From the NCBI GenBank assembly GCA_947176435.1, contig CAMWQH010000013.1:1-10234 (forward strand): 10,234 nucleotides of DNA. The letters run 5' to 3'. Shown piece by piece: positions 1 through 8,347 of the stretch. How positions within the stretch are numbered: the stretch's first letter is position 1; each line of letters begins with the position of its first letter. This stretch comes from an uncultured Mycoplasmataceae bacterium (GTDB lineage Bacteria; Bacillota_I; Bacilli_A; Mycoplasmatales; Mycoplasmoidaceae). The position numbers and the translations under genes were made by a program. A model generated the notes under the pieces. The model worked only from the letters and a program-made list of their open reading frames with translations, had not been told where the DNA came from and made no database searches.

Positions 1-610
1 CTGTATAACCTTTAATAGGTAATCCTTGATATTTATCATCAGGAAAATAACTACGATTATATGACAAGCAAATTTTTACTCTATTAATGGTATCAGGAGA
101 AATGTTTTCGAATCTTGTTCCTCACATTTTAGAAGAATAATTTGCATATAGGTTTTTAAAAATATAGTCAGTTAGTTTTTTAACTTTTAAATCATTTACA
201 TTTCTGAATTCAAAAAACGTAATTGTCTTTTTATTAGGAAATTCTTTTTTTAATTTTTTTATGATATATTGTGCATTTTTAGGATCGATTATTTTGATGC
301 TATCAAAATTAATTGGTAAAGGAATTAACTTATTATCAACACTTGAAAGAACTTCATTTTTAAAAGTATTTAACTTAGTAAATTTAGTAATGAAATTGAT
401 TACTTTTCTATTTGATGTATGAAAAATATGTGGTCCGAATTTATGAATTAGTACTTTATTTTTATCATTAAAATCGTAGCAATTTCCACCAACAAAATTG
501 TTTTTTTCATATAAATTTACTTTGTAATTGGCATTAGCTAATTTTCTTGCAAGTGTGCATCCAGAAATTCCTGCACCAAAGATATAAACCGTCTTAGATT
601 TTTTTACCAT
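1..610 (-). CDS. glf: UDP-galactopyranose mutase (N-terminal part, runs off the left edge)
   Basis: This flavoenzyme interconverts UDP-galactopyranose and UDP-galactofuranose in the cytoplasm, supplying galactofuranose for surface glycans or glycolipids. About 203 of the usual 370-400 residues are present. Visible are the N-terminal FAD-binding Rossmann loop GAGISG (residues 12-17), an acidic residue ending the second strand (LYEK), the GGNCYD segment, and the family hallmark GPHIFHTS. An in-frame UGA at 122-124 encodes Trp in KMWGTRFENISP, and the reading continues to the window edge with DDKYQGLPIKGYT, which matches the family's substrate-loop region. The ATG at 608-610 is the only sensible start because the Rossmann strand follows within six residues. 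There is no clear Shine-Dalgarno sequence. It is divergent from metG with 35 bp between start codons. The C-terminal half lies outside, so intactness cannot be judged. Confidence 0.93.
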
Positions 611-645
611 ATACTATATCTAATTTATAATATTCTAATAAAATA
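611..645. promoter_or_regulatory. compact divergent promoter region between glf and metG
   Basis: Only 35 bp separate the two divergent start codons. A TATAAT hexamer on the plus strand at 626-631 is placed for metG transcription to start near 638, giving a very short leader. A TATTAT on the minus strand, at 632-627, overlaps it and could serve glf. Neither gene has an evident Shine-Dalgarno sequence, which fits very short or leaderless messages. No good -35 boxes were seen, and any would lie inside the opposing coding regions. This is inference from motif and spacing only. Confidence 0.4.
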
Positions 646-2202
646 ATGAAACAAAAAAATATTTTTATAACTACTCCAATTTATTATGCATCAGGTGACC
701 CACATATAGGTCACGCTTATACTACTGTGCTAGCTGATGTTATTTCTCGTTATAAAAAATTAATTGGGTATGACGTGTTCTTTCTTACAGGTATGGATGA
801 GCATGGACAAAAGATATTAGAAAAAGCAGAAGCTGTGCACAAAAAGCCAAAAGATTTTGTTGATGAGATTGCATCTAAGTTTAAAGATTTATGATGTAAA
901 CTTGACATTAACTATTCTATTTTTGCAAGAACAACTGATCAAAACCATTGTGATACTGTTACTAAGGTGTTTAGACTTTTCCATGAAAATAAATACATTT
1001 ATTTAGATAATTGACAAGGTTTGTATTGTGTTCAATGTGAAGAAAATTATACAAAATCACAGGCCATTAAAAAAGATGATGATTGCCTTTATTGTAAAGT
1101 CGGTCATAAATTAACTACAAAAAAGGAAGAATCTTATTTCTTAAAAATTTCTCAATTTCAAGATTGATTAAAAAACTTTTTAGCTACTAACCCAAATTTC
1201 ATTTATCCTGAAAATAGATTAAAAGAATTAAATAATAATTTTATAAATCAAGGTATCACAGATCTTTCTATAAGTAGAACTACATACGATTGAGGAATTA
1301 AAGTTCCTGGTGATGACAAGCATGTAATCTATGTTTGAATAGATGCGTTAATGATTTATCTTTCAGGATTAGGATATTTATCAAAACAAGATTCTAATTT
1401 TAAAAAGTATTGGGAAAACGAAAACTCTCAAATTATTCAATTAATGTCAAAAGAAATTACAAGATTTCATTGTATCTATTGACCAATTATGCTAGAAATG
1501 CTTGGTTTAAGAAAACCAACAAACATAATTTCACATGGATGAATTGTAACTGACAAAGGAAAGATGTCTAAATCTTTAGGCAATGTAATTGACCCAAATG
1601 AATATATTCAAAATTATGGATCTGACGCTTTAAGATATTTTTTATGCAAAGAAATCAGCATTGAAAATGACGGAGTCTTTTCTAAGAAATTATTCATTAA
1701 CACTTTTAATAATGATTTAGCAAATAACTATGGTAATTTAGTATCTAGATCAATTGGCATGTTGACTAAATATACAAATGGAAAAGTCATTAAACCTGAT
1801 GATAAATATTTTGATGAATTAGATAAGTCATTGATTACTGAATCTCATCAATCAATTACAAAAATTATTGAACTTATTGAACAAACAAAAATCCAAAACG
1901 TTCTTGAAACAATCATTCAATTAGGTAATGCAGCTAATAAATACATAGAAGATAAGAAGCCTTGAGTTTTGGTTAAAGATAACAAAACAAATGAGGTTAA
2001 TGCTTTCTTGTTTACATTGTTTAATGTAGTTAGAGTTATGACTACATTCTTATCTCCTGTTTTAGTTAAAGGAACTAAAGAATCTATTAGTCAATTGAAT
2101 TTAACAAGTGAACTACTTAATGTTGCTTCAATTAATGATTTTGATTTATCAAATAACCACCAAGTCAATAATTCTTCTCCAATTTATTTAAGAATTAAAT
2201 AA
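646..2202 (+). CDS. metG: methionyl-tRNA synthetase
   Basis: This enzyme charges tRNA-Met with methionine for initiation and elongation. The 518-residue class I synthetase has HIGH at residues 20-23 in PHIGHAYTT, the DEHGQK segment, an insertion with four cysteines (128, 131, 147, 150) that looks like a single zinc knuckle, VYVWIDAL in the methionine pocket, RFHCIYWP, and KMSKS at 306-310. The frame is open from 646 to TAA at 2200-2202 only if UGA is Trp: eight UGA codons (892, 1012 and six more) and one UGG near 1409, all at plausible Trp sites. The length matches short mycoplasmal MetRS; the C-terminal tRNA-binding (Trbp111-like) domain of many bacterial enzymes is absent. No Shine-Dalgarno sequence precedes the ATG. 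ssrA follows after 35 bp in the same direction. Confidence 0.97.
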
Positions 2203-2214
2203 TTTATTATTTTT

Positions 2215-2232
2215 TATAATTTAATGTAAAAT
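2215..2232 (+). promoter_or_regulatory. probable ssrA promoter -10 elements
   Basis: Two -10-like hexamers lie between the metG stop and the tmRNA: TATAAT at 2215-2220 and TGTAAAAT, with TAAAAT at 2227-2232. The second sits 5 nt before the mature tmRNA 5' end at 2238, so transcription could begin almost at the mature end. The first would give a short leader for RNase P to remove. No convincing -35 box is visible. ssrA may also be read through from metG, since no terminator was seen between them. Confidence 0.4.
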
Positions 2233-2237
2233 ATTGT

Positions 2238-2643
2238 GGGGATGTCAAGGCTTCGACATGAATAATTGACTACCAAATGCAGTGGGGTTTGCCCCTTATA
2301 GCTCAAGGTCTTCTTAAGTGCAGACAAAAACAATGACGTTGTTAACATGGACGAAGCATTCATGGTAAACAAATTGTCAAACCAAGCTCAATACAACTAC
2401 GCATATTTAGCATAGTCTAAGACTCGGATTAGGTATTAATGTTTGCTATTTACATTAGTACGTTAACATAAATAGCTATACTCTTTCACTCCGATAAAAA
2501 GAAAGAATCCCATCGGATTAGTCAAGCATAGGTTTGTTTTATTACCTAATAATGTTTGATGAATGCGATAAATTAAAACTAAACTGTAGACTTTGATAGA
2601 AGGTTATTTGTGGAAACGGGTTCAATTCCCGTCATCTCCACCA
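2238..2643 (+). ncRNA. ssrA: transfer-messenger RNA (tmRNA)
   Basis: tmRNA rescues ribosomes stalled on broken messages: charged with alanine, it enters with SmpB and encodes a degradation tag. The 5' GGGGATG (2238-2244) pairs with CATCTCC (2633-2639), followed by discriminator A and an encoded CCA. The third pair is G·U, the alanine identity element. The T arm is ACGGG-TTCAATT-CCCGT (2616-2632). The 5' part, GGGGATGTCAAGGCTTCGAC, is the standard tmRNA signature. After AGTGCA, an open frame of 30 codons runs from GAC at 2323 to TAG at 2413-2415; the tag begins DKNNDVVNMD and ends QYNYAYLA. The choice of GAC as resume codon is by resemblance to mycoplasma tags; the GCA just upstream is the alternative. 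The length of 406 nt is typical. Confidence 0.97.
2323..2415 (+). other. tmRNA tag-peptide reading frame
   Basis: This is the mRNA-like part of ssrA: 30 sense codons and TAG. The tag starts DKNNDVVNMD and ends in the hydrophobic QYNYAYLA. It is about three times longer than the 10-residue E. coli tag. Mycoplasmas generally lack ClpXP and degrade tagged proteins with Lon and FtsH, and a longer tag is known in that setting. The exact resume codon (GAC at 2323 versus GCA at 2320) is inferred. Confidence 0.8.
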
Positions 2644-2646
2644 TAT

Positions 2647-2677
2647 AAAAAACACCAGGTAATTACTGGTGTTTTTT
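2647..2677. terminator. bidirectional Rho-independent terminator between ssrA and carB
   Basis: A perfect inverted repeat, CACCAG (2653-2658) and CTGGTG (2666-2671) with a 7-nt loop, is flanked by six A on the left and six T on the right. On the plus strand it ends in a U run, 4 nt after the tmRNA CCA; on the minus strand the A run becomes a U run, 16 nt after the carB stop. It can therefore end transcription from both sides. Confidence 0.9.
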
Positions 2678-2692
2678 CTTTAAATTTACTTT

Positions 2693-5600
2693 TTACTTAG
2701 CGTCTATTGTAGAAACTCTTAATGTTGTTTCATCTAAAACATCAAGAACAACTCTAACTGTATCTAAAGATGTAAATAATGGTGTATTAGTTTCGATAGA
2801 CAGTGATCTAATTTTAATACCATCCATACCATTTCTTCCAACTTCACTAGTATTAATTACATATGAAACAAATCCGCTATGTAATAATTTCGTAATATCA
2901 TCAGATCCATCTTTAAATTTATTTACAACCTTATTATGAATTTTGTGTTGATTAAGGAATGCTGAAGTTCCTGGAGTTGCAACAATATTAAATCCTAAAT
3001 TGTAGAATCTTCGAATTAATGGAAGAGCTTCTTCTCTATCTCTCTTTGTCACAGTAGCAAATACAGTTCCATAATTTTGAAGTTTCATTCCACTAGCTTG
3101 CATTGCTTTATAAAAGGCACGATTTAATTTGTCATCATATCCTATCGCTTCACCAGTTGATTTCATTTCAGGAGATAAATATGCATCTAATCCATGAATC
3201 TTGTTAAATGAGAATACAGGAACTTTAACATATCTTCTTTCTTTTTCTTCAGGATACATTTCAAAGATACCTTGTTCTTTTAAAGATTTACCTAAAATAA
3301 CTTCAGTAGCTATATCAGCTAAAGAATAACCTGTTGATTTTGATAAAAACGGAACTGTTCTTGAACTTCTTGGGTTTACTTCAATAATGTAAACCTTTTC
3401 GTTTTTATCTACGATAAATTGGATATTAAATAAACCTATTATTCCAATACCTAAACCTAATTTTTTAGTATATTGAAGAATAGTTCCTTTTACTTTCTTA
3501 GAAATACTGAATGATGGATAAACACTTATTGAGTCACCACTATGAATACCAGTCTTTTCGACTAATTCCATAATTCCTGGAACAAATACATCTCTACCAT
3601 CACAAATGGCGTCAACTTCAACTTCTTTTCCTGTAATGTATTTATCTACTAATACTGGTTTATCTTCGTTTATTTCAACTGCAGTTTTTAAATAATGTTT
3701 TAATCCTTTTTCATCAGCAACAATTTGCATTGCACGTCCACCTAACACAAATGAAGGACGAACTAAAACTGGATAACCAATTTTTTTAGCTGCAGCAACA
3801 CCTTCAGAAATTTTTGTTGTTGCTAATCCTTTTGGTTGCGGAATATTTAATGAAATTAAAAGTTTTTCAAATAGATCTCTATTTTCAGCACGATCAATTG
3901 CTTCAACTGAAGTACCAATAATTTTTACTCCACGTTTTTGTAATGGTTCAGCTAAGTTAATTGCTGTTTGTCCACCTAACGATGCAATTACTCCATCTGG
4001 TTTTTCAAATTCAATAATGTTAAGAACATCTTCTGGAGTTAATGGTTCAAAATATAGTTTGTCTGCTGTTGTATAGTCAGTAGAAACTGTTTCTGGATTA
4101 TTGTTAATAATAATTGCCTCGTATCCTGCATGTTTAATTGTTTGAACTGCATGAACTGTTGAATAATCAAATTCAACACCTTGTCCAATACGGATTGGTC
4201 CGGCACCTAATACTACGATTTTTTTCTTCTTTGTCAATTTAGATTTATTTGTTCCTTGATATGAAGAGTAGAAATAAGGAATGTATGCGTTTGTATGGAA
4301 AGTATCAGCCATACGATATACCGGCATAATTTTATTGTCTTTGCGAAGTTTGAATACTTCCTCTTCCTTAATATTTCATATCTTAGCAATGTACTTATCA
4401 CTAAAACCAATAATCTTTGCTTGTTTTAACGTTTTAATGTCACCATGTTTTTTAGTAAGTACTTTTTCAAAGTCAATTATCTTCTTTAATTCTTTCAAGA
4501 AGAATTCAGTAATCATTGAAACCTTATGAATTTTTGCTGTTGTTTCTTCTCTTCTTAATAATTCGGCAATTGCAAAAATTCCATCGTCTTTAAAGTTCTT
4601 AAGGTATTCATAAATTTCTTGTGTTTTATATGAATCAAATTTCTTTAAATAAAAATGTGTTGCACCAATTTCCAAACTACGAACAGACTTTAATAAACAT
4701 TCACTTAATGAAGAACCAATTCCCATTACTTCACCGGTAGCTTTCATTTGAGTTCCTAAAGTGTTTGAAGCAGAAGTAAATTTATCAAATGGGAAACGTG
4801 GTAATTTTGCAACTACATAATCAAGACTTGGAGCCTTTGCTGCATTAGTATTAGCAATCTTAATTTCACTAAGACTCATGCCAACAGCAATTTTAGTAGT
4901 AACTTTAGCAATTGGGTATCCACTTGCTTTTGATGCTAATGCACTAGATCTTGAAACACGTGGGTTAACTTCAATTAAATAGTATTCGCTAGTTTTTGGA
5001 TTAAGAGCAAATTGAACATTGCAACCACCAGCAATTTTCAATGCTTTAATTAATTTTGTTGCACTCTTAATCAACATGTTTTCATCTTTTTTAGATAAAG
5101 TCATTATTGGAGCAACAACAATTGAGTCTCCTGTATGAACACCTACTGGGTCAATATTTTCCATTCCACAGATAGTAATGACTTTGTCATTACAATCACG
5201 CATCATTTCAAATTCAATTTCTTTATAACCTTTAACACTCTTTTCAATTAATACTTGATGAACAGGTGATTGAATTAAAGCATTTTCTCCTAATTCGATT
5301 AATTGTTTTTCATTGTAAGCAAAACCACCACCAGTTCCACCTAATGTAAATGCAGGACGTAATACAACTGGGTATCCAATTTCCTTTGCAGCTTTTTTCA
5401 TTTCATCTAAGTTGTATGAAATTTTACTTGGAATTACTGGTTCATTAATTGATTCGCACAATTCTTTAAATAGTTCTCTATCTTCAGCTAATTGAATACT
5501 CTTACTACTTGTTCCCAACAATTCAACACCGCATTCTTTAAGAATTCCTTTTTTCTCAAGTTGCATAGCCATGTTAAGACCAGTTTGACCACCAATACCC

Positions 5601-5863
5601 GGAATAATTGCATCAGGTCTTTCATAACGAATAATTTTTGCAACATATTCAAGTGTTAATGGTTCCATATACACTTTGTCAGCCATTTTAACGTCTGTCA
5701 TGATAGTTGCTGGGTTAGAGTTAACTAATACAACTTTGTATCCTTCTTCTTTTAAAGCAAGGCACGCTTGAGTACCTGCATAATCAAATTCAGCTGCTTG
5801 ACCAATTACAATTGGACCTGAACCAATTATCATTATTTTTTTAATATCTTTTCTTTTTGACAT
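2693..5863 (-). CDS. carB: carbamoyl-phosphate synthase large subunit
   Basis: CarB makes carbamoyl phosphate from bicarbonate, ammonia and two ATP; ammonia normally comes from glutamine via CarA. The protein has 1056 residues, full length for the family. The two homologous halves are visible: GSGPIVIGQAAEFDYAG (about 14-30) and GAGPIRIGQGVEFDYS (about 553-568). The first ATP-grasp domain keeps R129, R169 and G175-G176 (RPAFTLGGTGGG); the second has RPSFVLGGRAM. The C-terminal MGS-like allosteric domain starts near 934 and has GT at 965-966, VNK ending at 982 and INTS at 1003-1006. The frame crosses one UGA (4376-4378, Trp496) in the linker before VYRMADTF and is otherwise unbroken, so this is one gene, not two fragments. 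It is the last gene of the operon, 37 nt after pyrE, with AGGAGA 7 nt before ATG. No carA is adjacent. Confidence 0.97.
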
Positions 5864-5870
5864 ATTTAAT

Positions 5871-5876
5871 TCTCCT
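5871..5876 (-). promoter_or_regulatory. carB ribosome binding site
   Basis: AGGAGA on the minus strand lies 7 nt before the ATG at 5863 and supports the MSKRKDIKK start. Confidence 0.75.
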
Positions 5877-5900
5877 ATTTAATGTTGTTTGTTTTAATGA

Positions 5901-6542
5901 TTATTTAATATTTGTCCATTGAACATTGTTTGGATCTTTTTGAAAAGCAAGTAATTTTCTATATTCAATTTCACTTACATATTTTTGCTCATGAGCAAAT
6001 TTTACTAATGTGTTGAAATTAGATAATGAATGATTAATTACATTTGCTTTTTCTAAATTATTCTTGCAAGCTTCTAAGTTATAAGTAAAAATTGAAGCAA
6101 TGCCTAGAACATTAACCTTATTGTTTCTTAAAATATTAACAACTTCGATTGATGACCCACCTGTAGACATTAAATCTTCAATTACTACTACTTTTGCATT
6201 TTCAGGAATAAAACCTTCTATATGTTTTGCTCTTCCATGATCTTTAACCTTACTTCTTACATAAGCCATGGGTTTATTCATTTTTGTTGCAATTATAGCT
6301 GCATGGGGAATACCTGCTGTAGATGTGCCAACAATATATTCAGCACTCGGATAATATTCTTGAATCATATTAACCATTTCTGTTTCAACTAATTCTCTTG
6401 ATTCAGGATATGAAATAATTAAACGATTATCACAATATATAGGGGATTTAATTCCACTTGCTCAAGTAAAGGGGTCAGAAGGAGAGAGAAATACTGCTTT
6501 AATTTTTAATAATTCGTTGGCTATTTTTTCTTCTCTAGTCAT
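5901..6542 (-). CDS. pyrE: orotate phosphoribosyltransferase
   Basis: PyrE joins orotate and PRPP to give OMP plus pyrophosphate, the fifth step of UMP synthesis, in the cytoplasm. The 213-residue protein shows the N-terminal orotate-site segment FTWASGIKSPIYCDNR (about 25-40), the GTSTAGIPHA loop, the flexible catalytic loop region with R96, K98, K100 and H102, and the PRPP-binding signature VVVIEDLMSTGGSS (118-131, with the acidic pair E122-D123). The start is the ATG at 6540-6542 behind AGGAG; the next internal ATG at 6377 would remove the orotate-binding segment. One Trp is UGA (6462-6464) and one is UGG near the C terminus. The gene lies 45 nt after the acyltransferase and 37 nt before carB. 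All key motifs are present, so it should be active. Confidence 0.97.
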
Positions 6543-6548
6543 TCTTAA

Positions 6549-6554
6549 CTCCTC
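6549..6554 (-). promoter_or_regulatory. pyrE ribosome binding site (decides the start)
   Basis: GAGGAG on the minus strand sits 6 nt before the ATG at 6542. It fixes the start upstream of the in-frame UGA Trp codon and so adds 55 residues compared with the first ATG after that UGA. Confidence 0.8.
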
Positions 6555-6587
6555 GCATTAATTATTTCATAATTAAAATTATCAATA

Positions 6588-7667
6588 TTATATAGAGTTA
6601 TTCATTTTTTGTGTATTTTTATTTAGTTTAAAAGTCTTTCTAATACACAACGTAATTCCTTGTTCAAAATAGTAAAGAACTATTCCACTGCCAATTGCAC
6701 AAGAATAAATTGTTAATGCATATAATTCCTGACTACGACTTGCCATGAAGGCAAATAATAAAATATATATTTTGTGAACTAAATAAATTCACAATGAAAT
6801 TTTTCCAAAATAATTTAATATTCTATTTTTGTTAACAAACAAAATTGATATATATATAAGACAAACAGCTAATATTGATGCCTCTATTACATATAAAAAG
6901 AATTTCAAAGAAATTAAAAATAAAAATATTGCTAATATTACAAAGTATTTTCCGTATTCAATAACAAATTTATCGAATTTGTTTTTCATAACTCCATACA
7001 ATATTCCAATTGAAAAACATTGGGCCGATCTTATATATACTCAATAGTTGCCATTACCCGAAAAATAAACAGCAAGTCCAACTACATCTATTCAAACTAG
7101 TGGAATTACACCAATAATTCAAAATCCAATTTTTTGATGCTTATTAAATACTAATAGAATAGAAGCAAATGAAAAATAAAAAACTAACATCGGTGTAAAA
7201 TATCAAGCAGTAGAATTCAATTTGTGACTTGATCAATCAAGAGAAAGAATTTTGATAATTATATTTTGTGCTGAATAACCATCATTTAAATGAAATATTA
7301 AAAAATACACAGCATTTGATGCAAATAATATAAATAACATTTTAGGTATTTTAAAAAATAGCATCTTTTTCAAATATCTAACACCATGTTTTTTATATTG
7401 TGTTGTCAATGAATATCCTGATAAAACAAAGAAACACGCAATTACACCTTCTGAAACTATTAAAGCAAAATTATGTCAAGTTTCGGAATTAGTTAATAAA
7501 GGAGATTCTAATAAAGTTGTATTAATAATATGAACCAAAATAACAAACAAACAACATCCTCCTCTTATTGAAGAAGTGTTATAAAAAGAAAAATTTTTAG
7601 TTTGGTCTTTATTTAATCTAATACCAAAAATAATAAATAAAACTAAAAACGCCAAAGCTACTAACAT
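6588..7667 (-). CDS. acyltransferase-3 family integral membrane protein
   Basis: These membrane proteins (OafA/OatA type) move acyl groups, often acetyl, onto sugars or other envelope molecules; the substrate here is unknown. The 359-residue protein is hydrophobic throughout, with roughly ten membrane helices. Family marks: R35 and H46 spaced as R-x10-H in IRGGCCLFVILVH, FFVLSGYS (79-86) followed by a basic stretch (RYLKKMLFFKIPK), STAWYF, and ISLWIYLVH near the C terminus. An extra helix (residues 3-16) precedes the usual first one. No SGNH domain follows. The frame needs seven UGA Trp codons and has no UGG. Its ATG overlaps the pyrF stop by one base (TAATG), with AAGGA 9 nt upstream; pyrE follows after 45 nt. 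The position within the operon implies co-expression with UMP synthesis. Family call fairly sure; role not known. Confidence 0.85.
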
Positions 7668-8347
7668 TAATTAAATTCCTTTAATATTTTTTTATACATT
7701 TTTTTAGGATTATCAGATTTTGTAATCGGTCTACCAACAACAATATAATCTGAGCCATATTTTTTTGCTAATTGTGGAGTTGCAATTCTTTTTTGATCAT
7801 TAGCGGTATTTGAAGAATATCTAATGCCCGGAGTAACTGTCAGAAAATTCTTTCCAATTTTGCTTTTTATTAATTTAACTTCATTTGGAGAACATATAAC
7901 ACCATCAACTTTAGCTTTATTAGCGTTTTTTGCATAATGAAGTATTGTTGAATTAATATCATTATTAATTAATAATTCATTTTTAAGGATTTTTGAATCT
8001 GTACTTGTTAATTGAGTAACCGCTAATACTTTGATATTTTTACCTGCAGCTAATTTTGCTTGTTTCATCATCTCAATTCCACCAGCAGCATGAACAGTTA
8101 ACATATCTACTTTTAGATCTTTTAGAGATTCAACACCATGATAAACTGTGTTAGGAATATCATGTATCTTTAGATCTAGAAAAATCTTAAATCCTTTTGC
8201 TTTTAATTTCCTAATTCCTTCTCTTCCTATTTTGTAAAAAAGTTGATAACCAATTTTTAAAAATGGTTTTTCCTTACCTAACTTTTTTAAAAATGAATTT
8301 AATTCATTGAATGAAGAAAAATCACAAGCAATAATTACATTATTCAT
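7667..8347 (-). CDS. pyrF: orotidine 5'-phosphate decarboxylase
   Basis: PyrF decarboxylates OMP to UMP, the last step of the pathway. The 226-residue protein is a normal-length bacterial OMP decarboxylase. The catalytic array is complete: D9 in IIACDFSS, K31 in FLKIGYQ, and D58-x-K60-x-x-D63 in FLDLKIHDIPNTV. The phosphate-binding end has TPGIR and VVGRPITKSDNP. I take the ATG at 8345-8347, which has AAAGG 9 nt upstream and gives the usual short N terminus MNNVIIACDF; a TTG at 8365 in the same frame would place the Shine-Dalgarno sequence inside the gene. The start overlaps the pyrD stop by 8 nt (ATGAATAA) and the TAA stop shares one base with the acyltransferase ATG. Translational coupling on both sides is likely. 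Confidence 0.97.
   Translation of the reverse strand: MNNVIIACDFSSFNELNSFLKKLGKEKPFLKIGYQLFYKIGREGIRKLKAKGFKIFLDLKIHDIPNTVYHGVESLKDLKVDMLTVHAAGGIEMMKQAKLAAGKNIKVLAVTQLTSTDSKILKNELLINNDINSTILHYAKNANKAKVDGVICSPNEVKLIKSKIGKNFLTVTPGIRYSSNTANDQKRIATPQLAKKYGSDYIVVGRPITKSDNPKKMYKKILKEFN
7677..7681 (-). promoter_or_regulatory. acyltransferase ribosome binding site inside pyrF
   Basis: AAGGA on the minus strand, inside the last pyrF codons, lies 9 nt before the acyltransferase ATG at 7667. With the TAATG junction this suggests coupled or re-initiated translation. Confidence 0.6.

Noticed and set aside
241..270. T-rich runs in glf as a possible phase-variation tract
   Set aside because: The runs are only about seven bases, interrupted, and sit in a conserved-length part of the enzyme in an AT-rich genome.
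892..1563. metG looking like three fragments with a decayed middle
   Set aside because: Read with UGA as Trp, the middle encodes the zinc knuckle, VYVWIDAL and RFHCIYWP in one continuous frame.
4376..4378. UGA inside carB suggesting two separate half-genes or a nonsense mutation
   Set aside because: The frame continues unbroken on both sides, the gap between the conserved parts is 16 normal codons, and UGA reads as Trp throughout the window.
4281..4529. 82-codon plus-strand open frame
   Set aside because: It lies antisense across the carB linker and has no family resemblance or ribosome site; it is a shadow.
6543..6587. Possible internal promoter or small RNA between the acyltransferase and pyrE
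   Set aside because: Only 45 nt, AT-rich, with a good ribosome site but no clear -35/-10 pair or hairpin; not enough to call.
6829..7047. 72-codon plus-strand open frame
   Set aside because: Antisense to the membrane acyltransferase; Lys/Asn/Ile-rich composition expected from the reverse of hydrophobic AT-rich codons.
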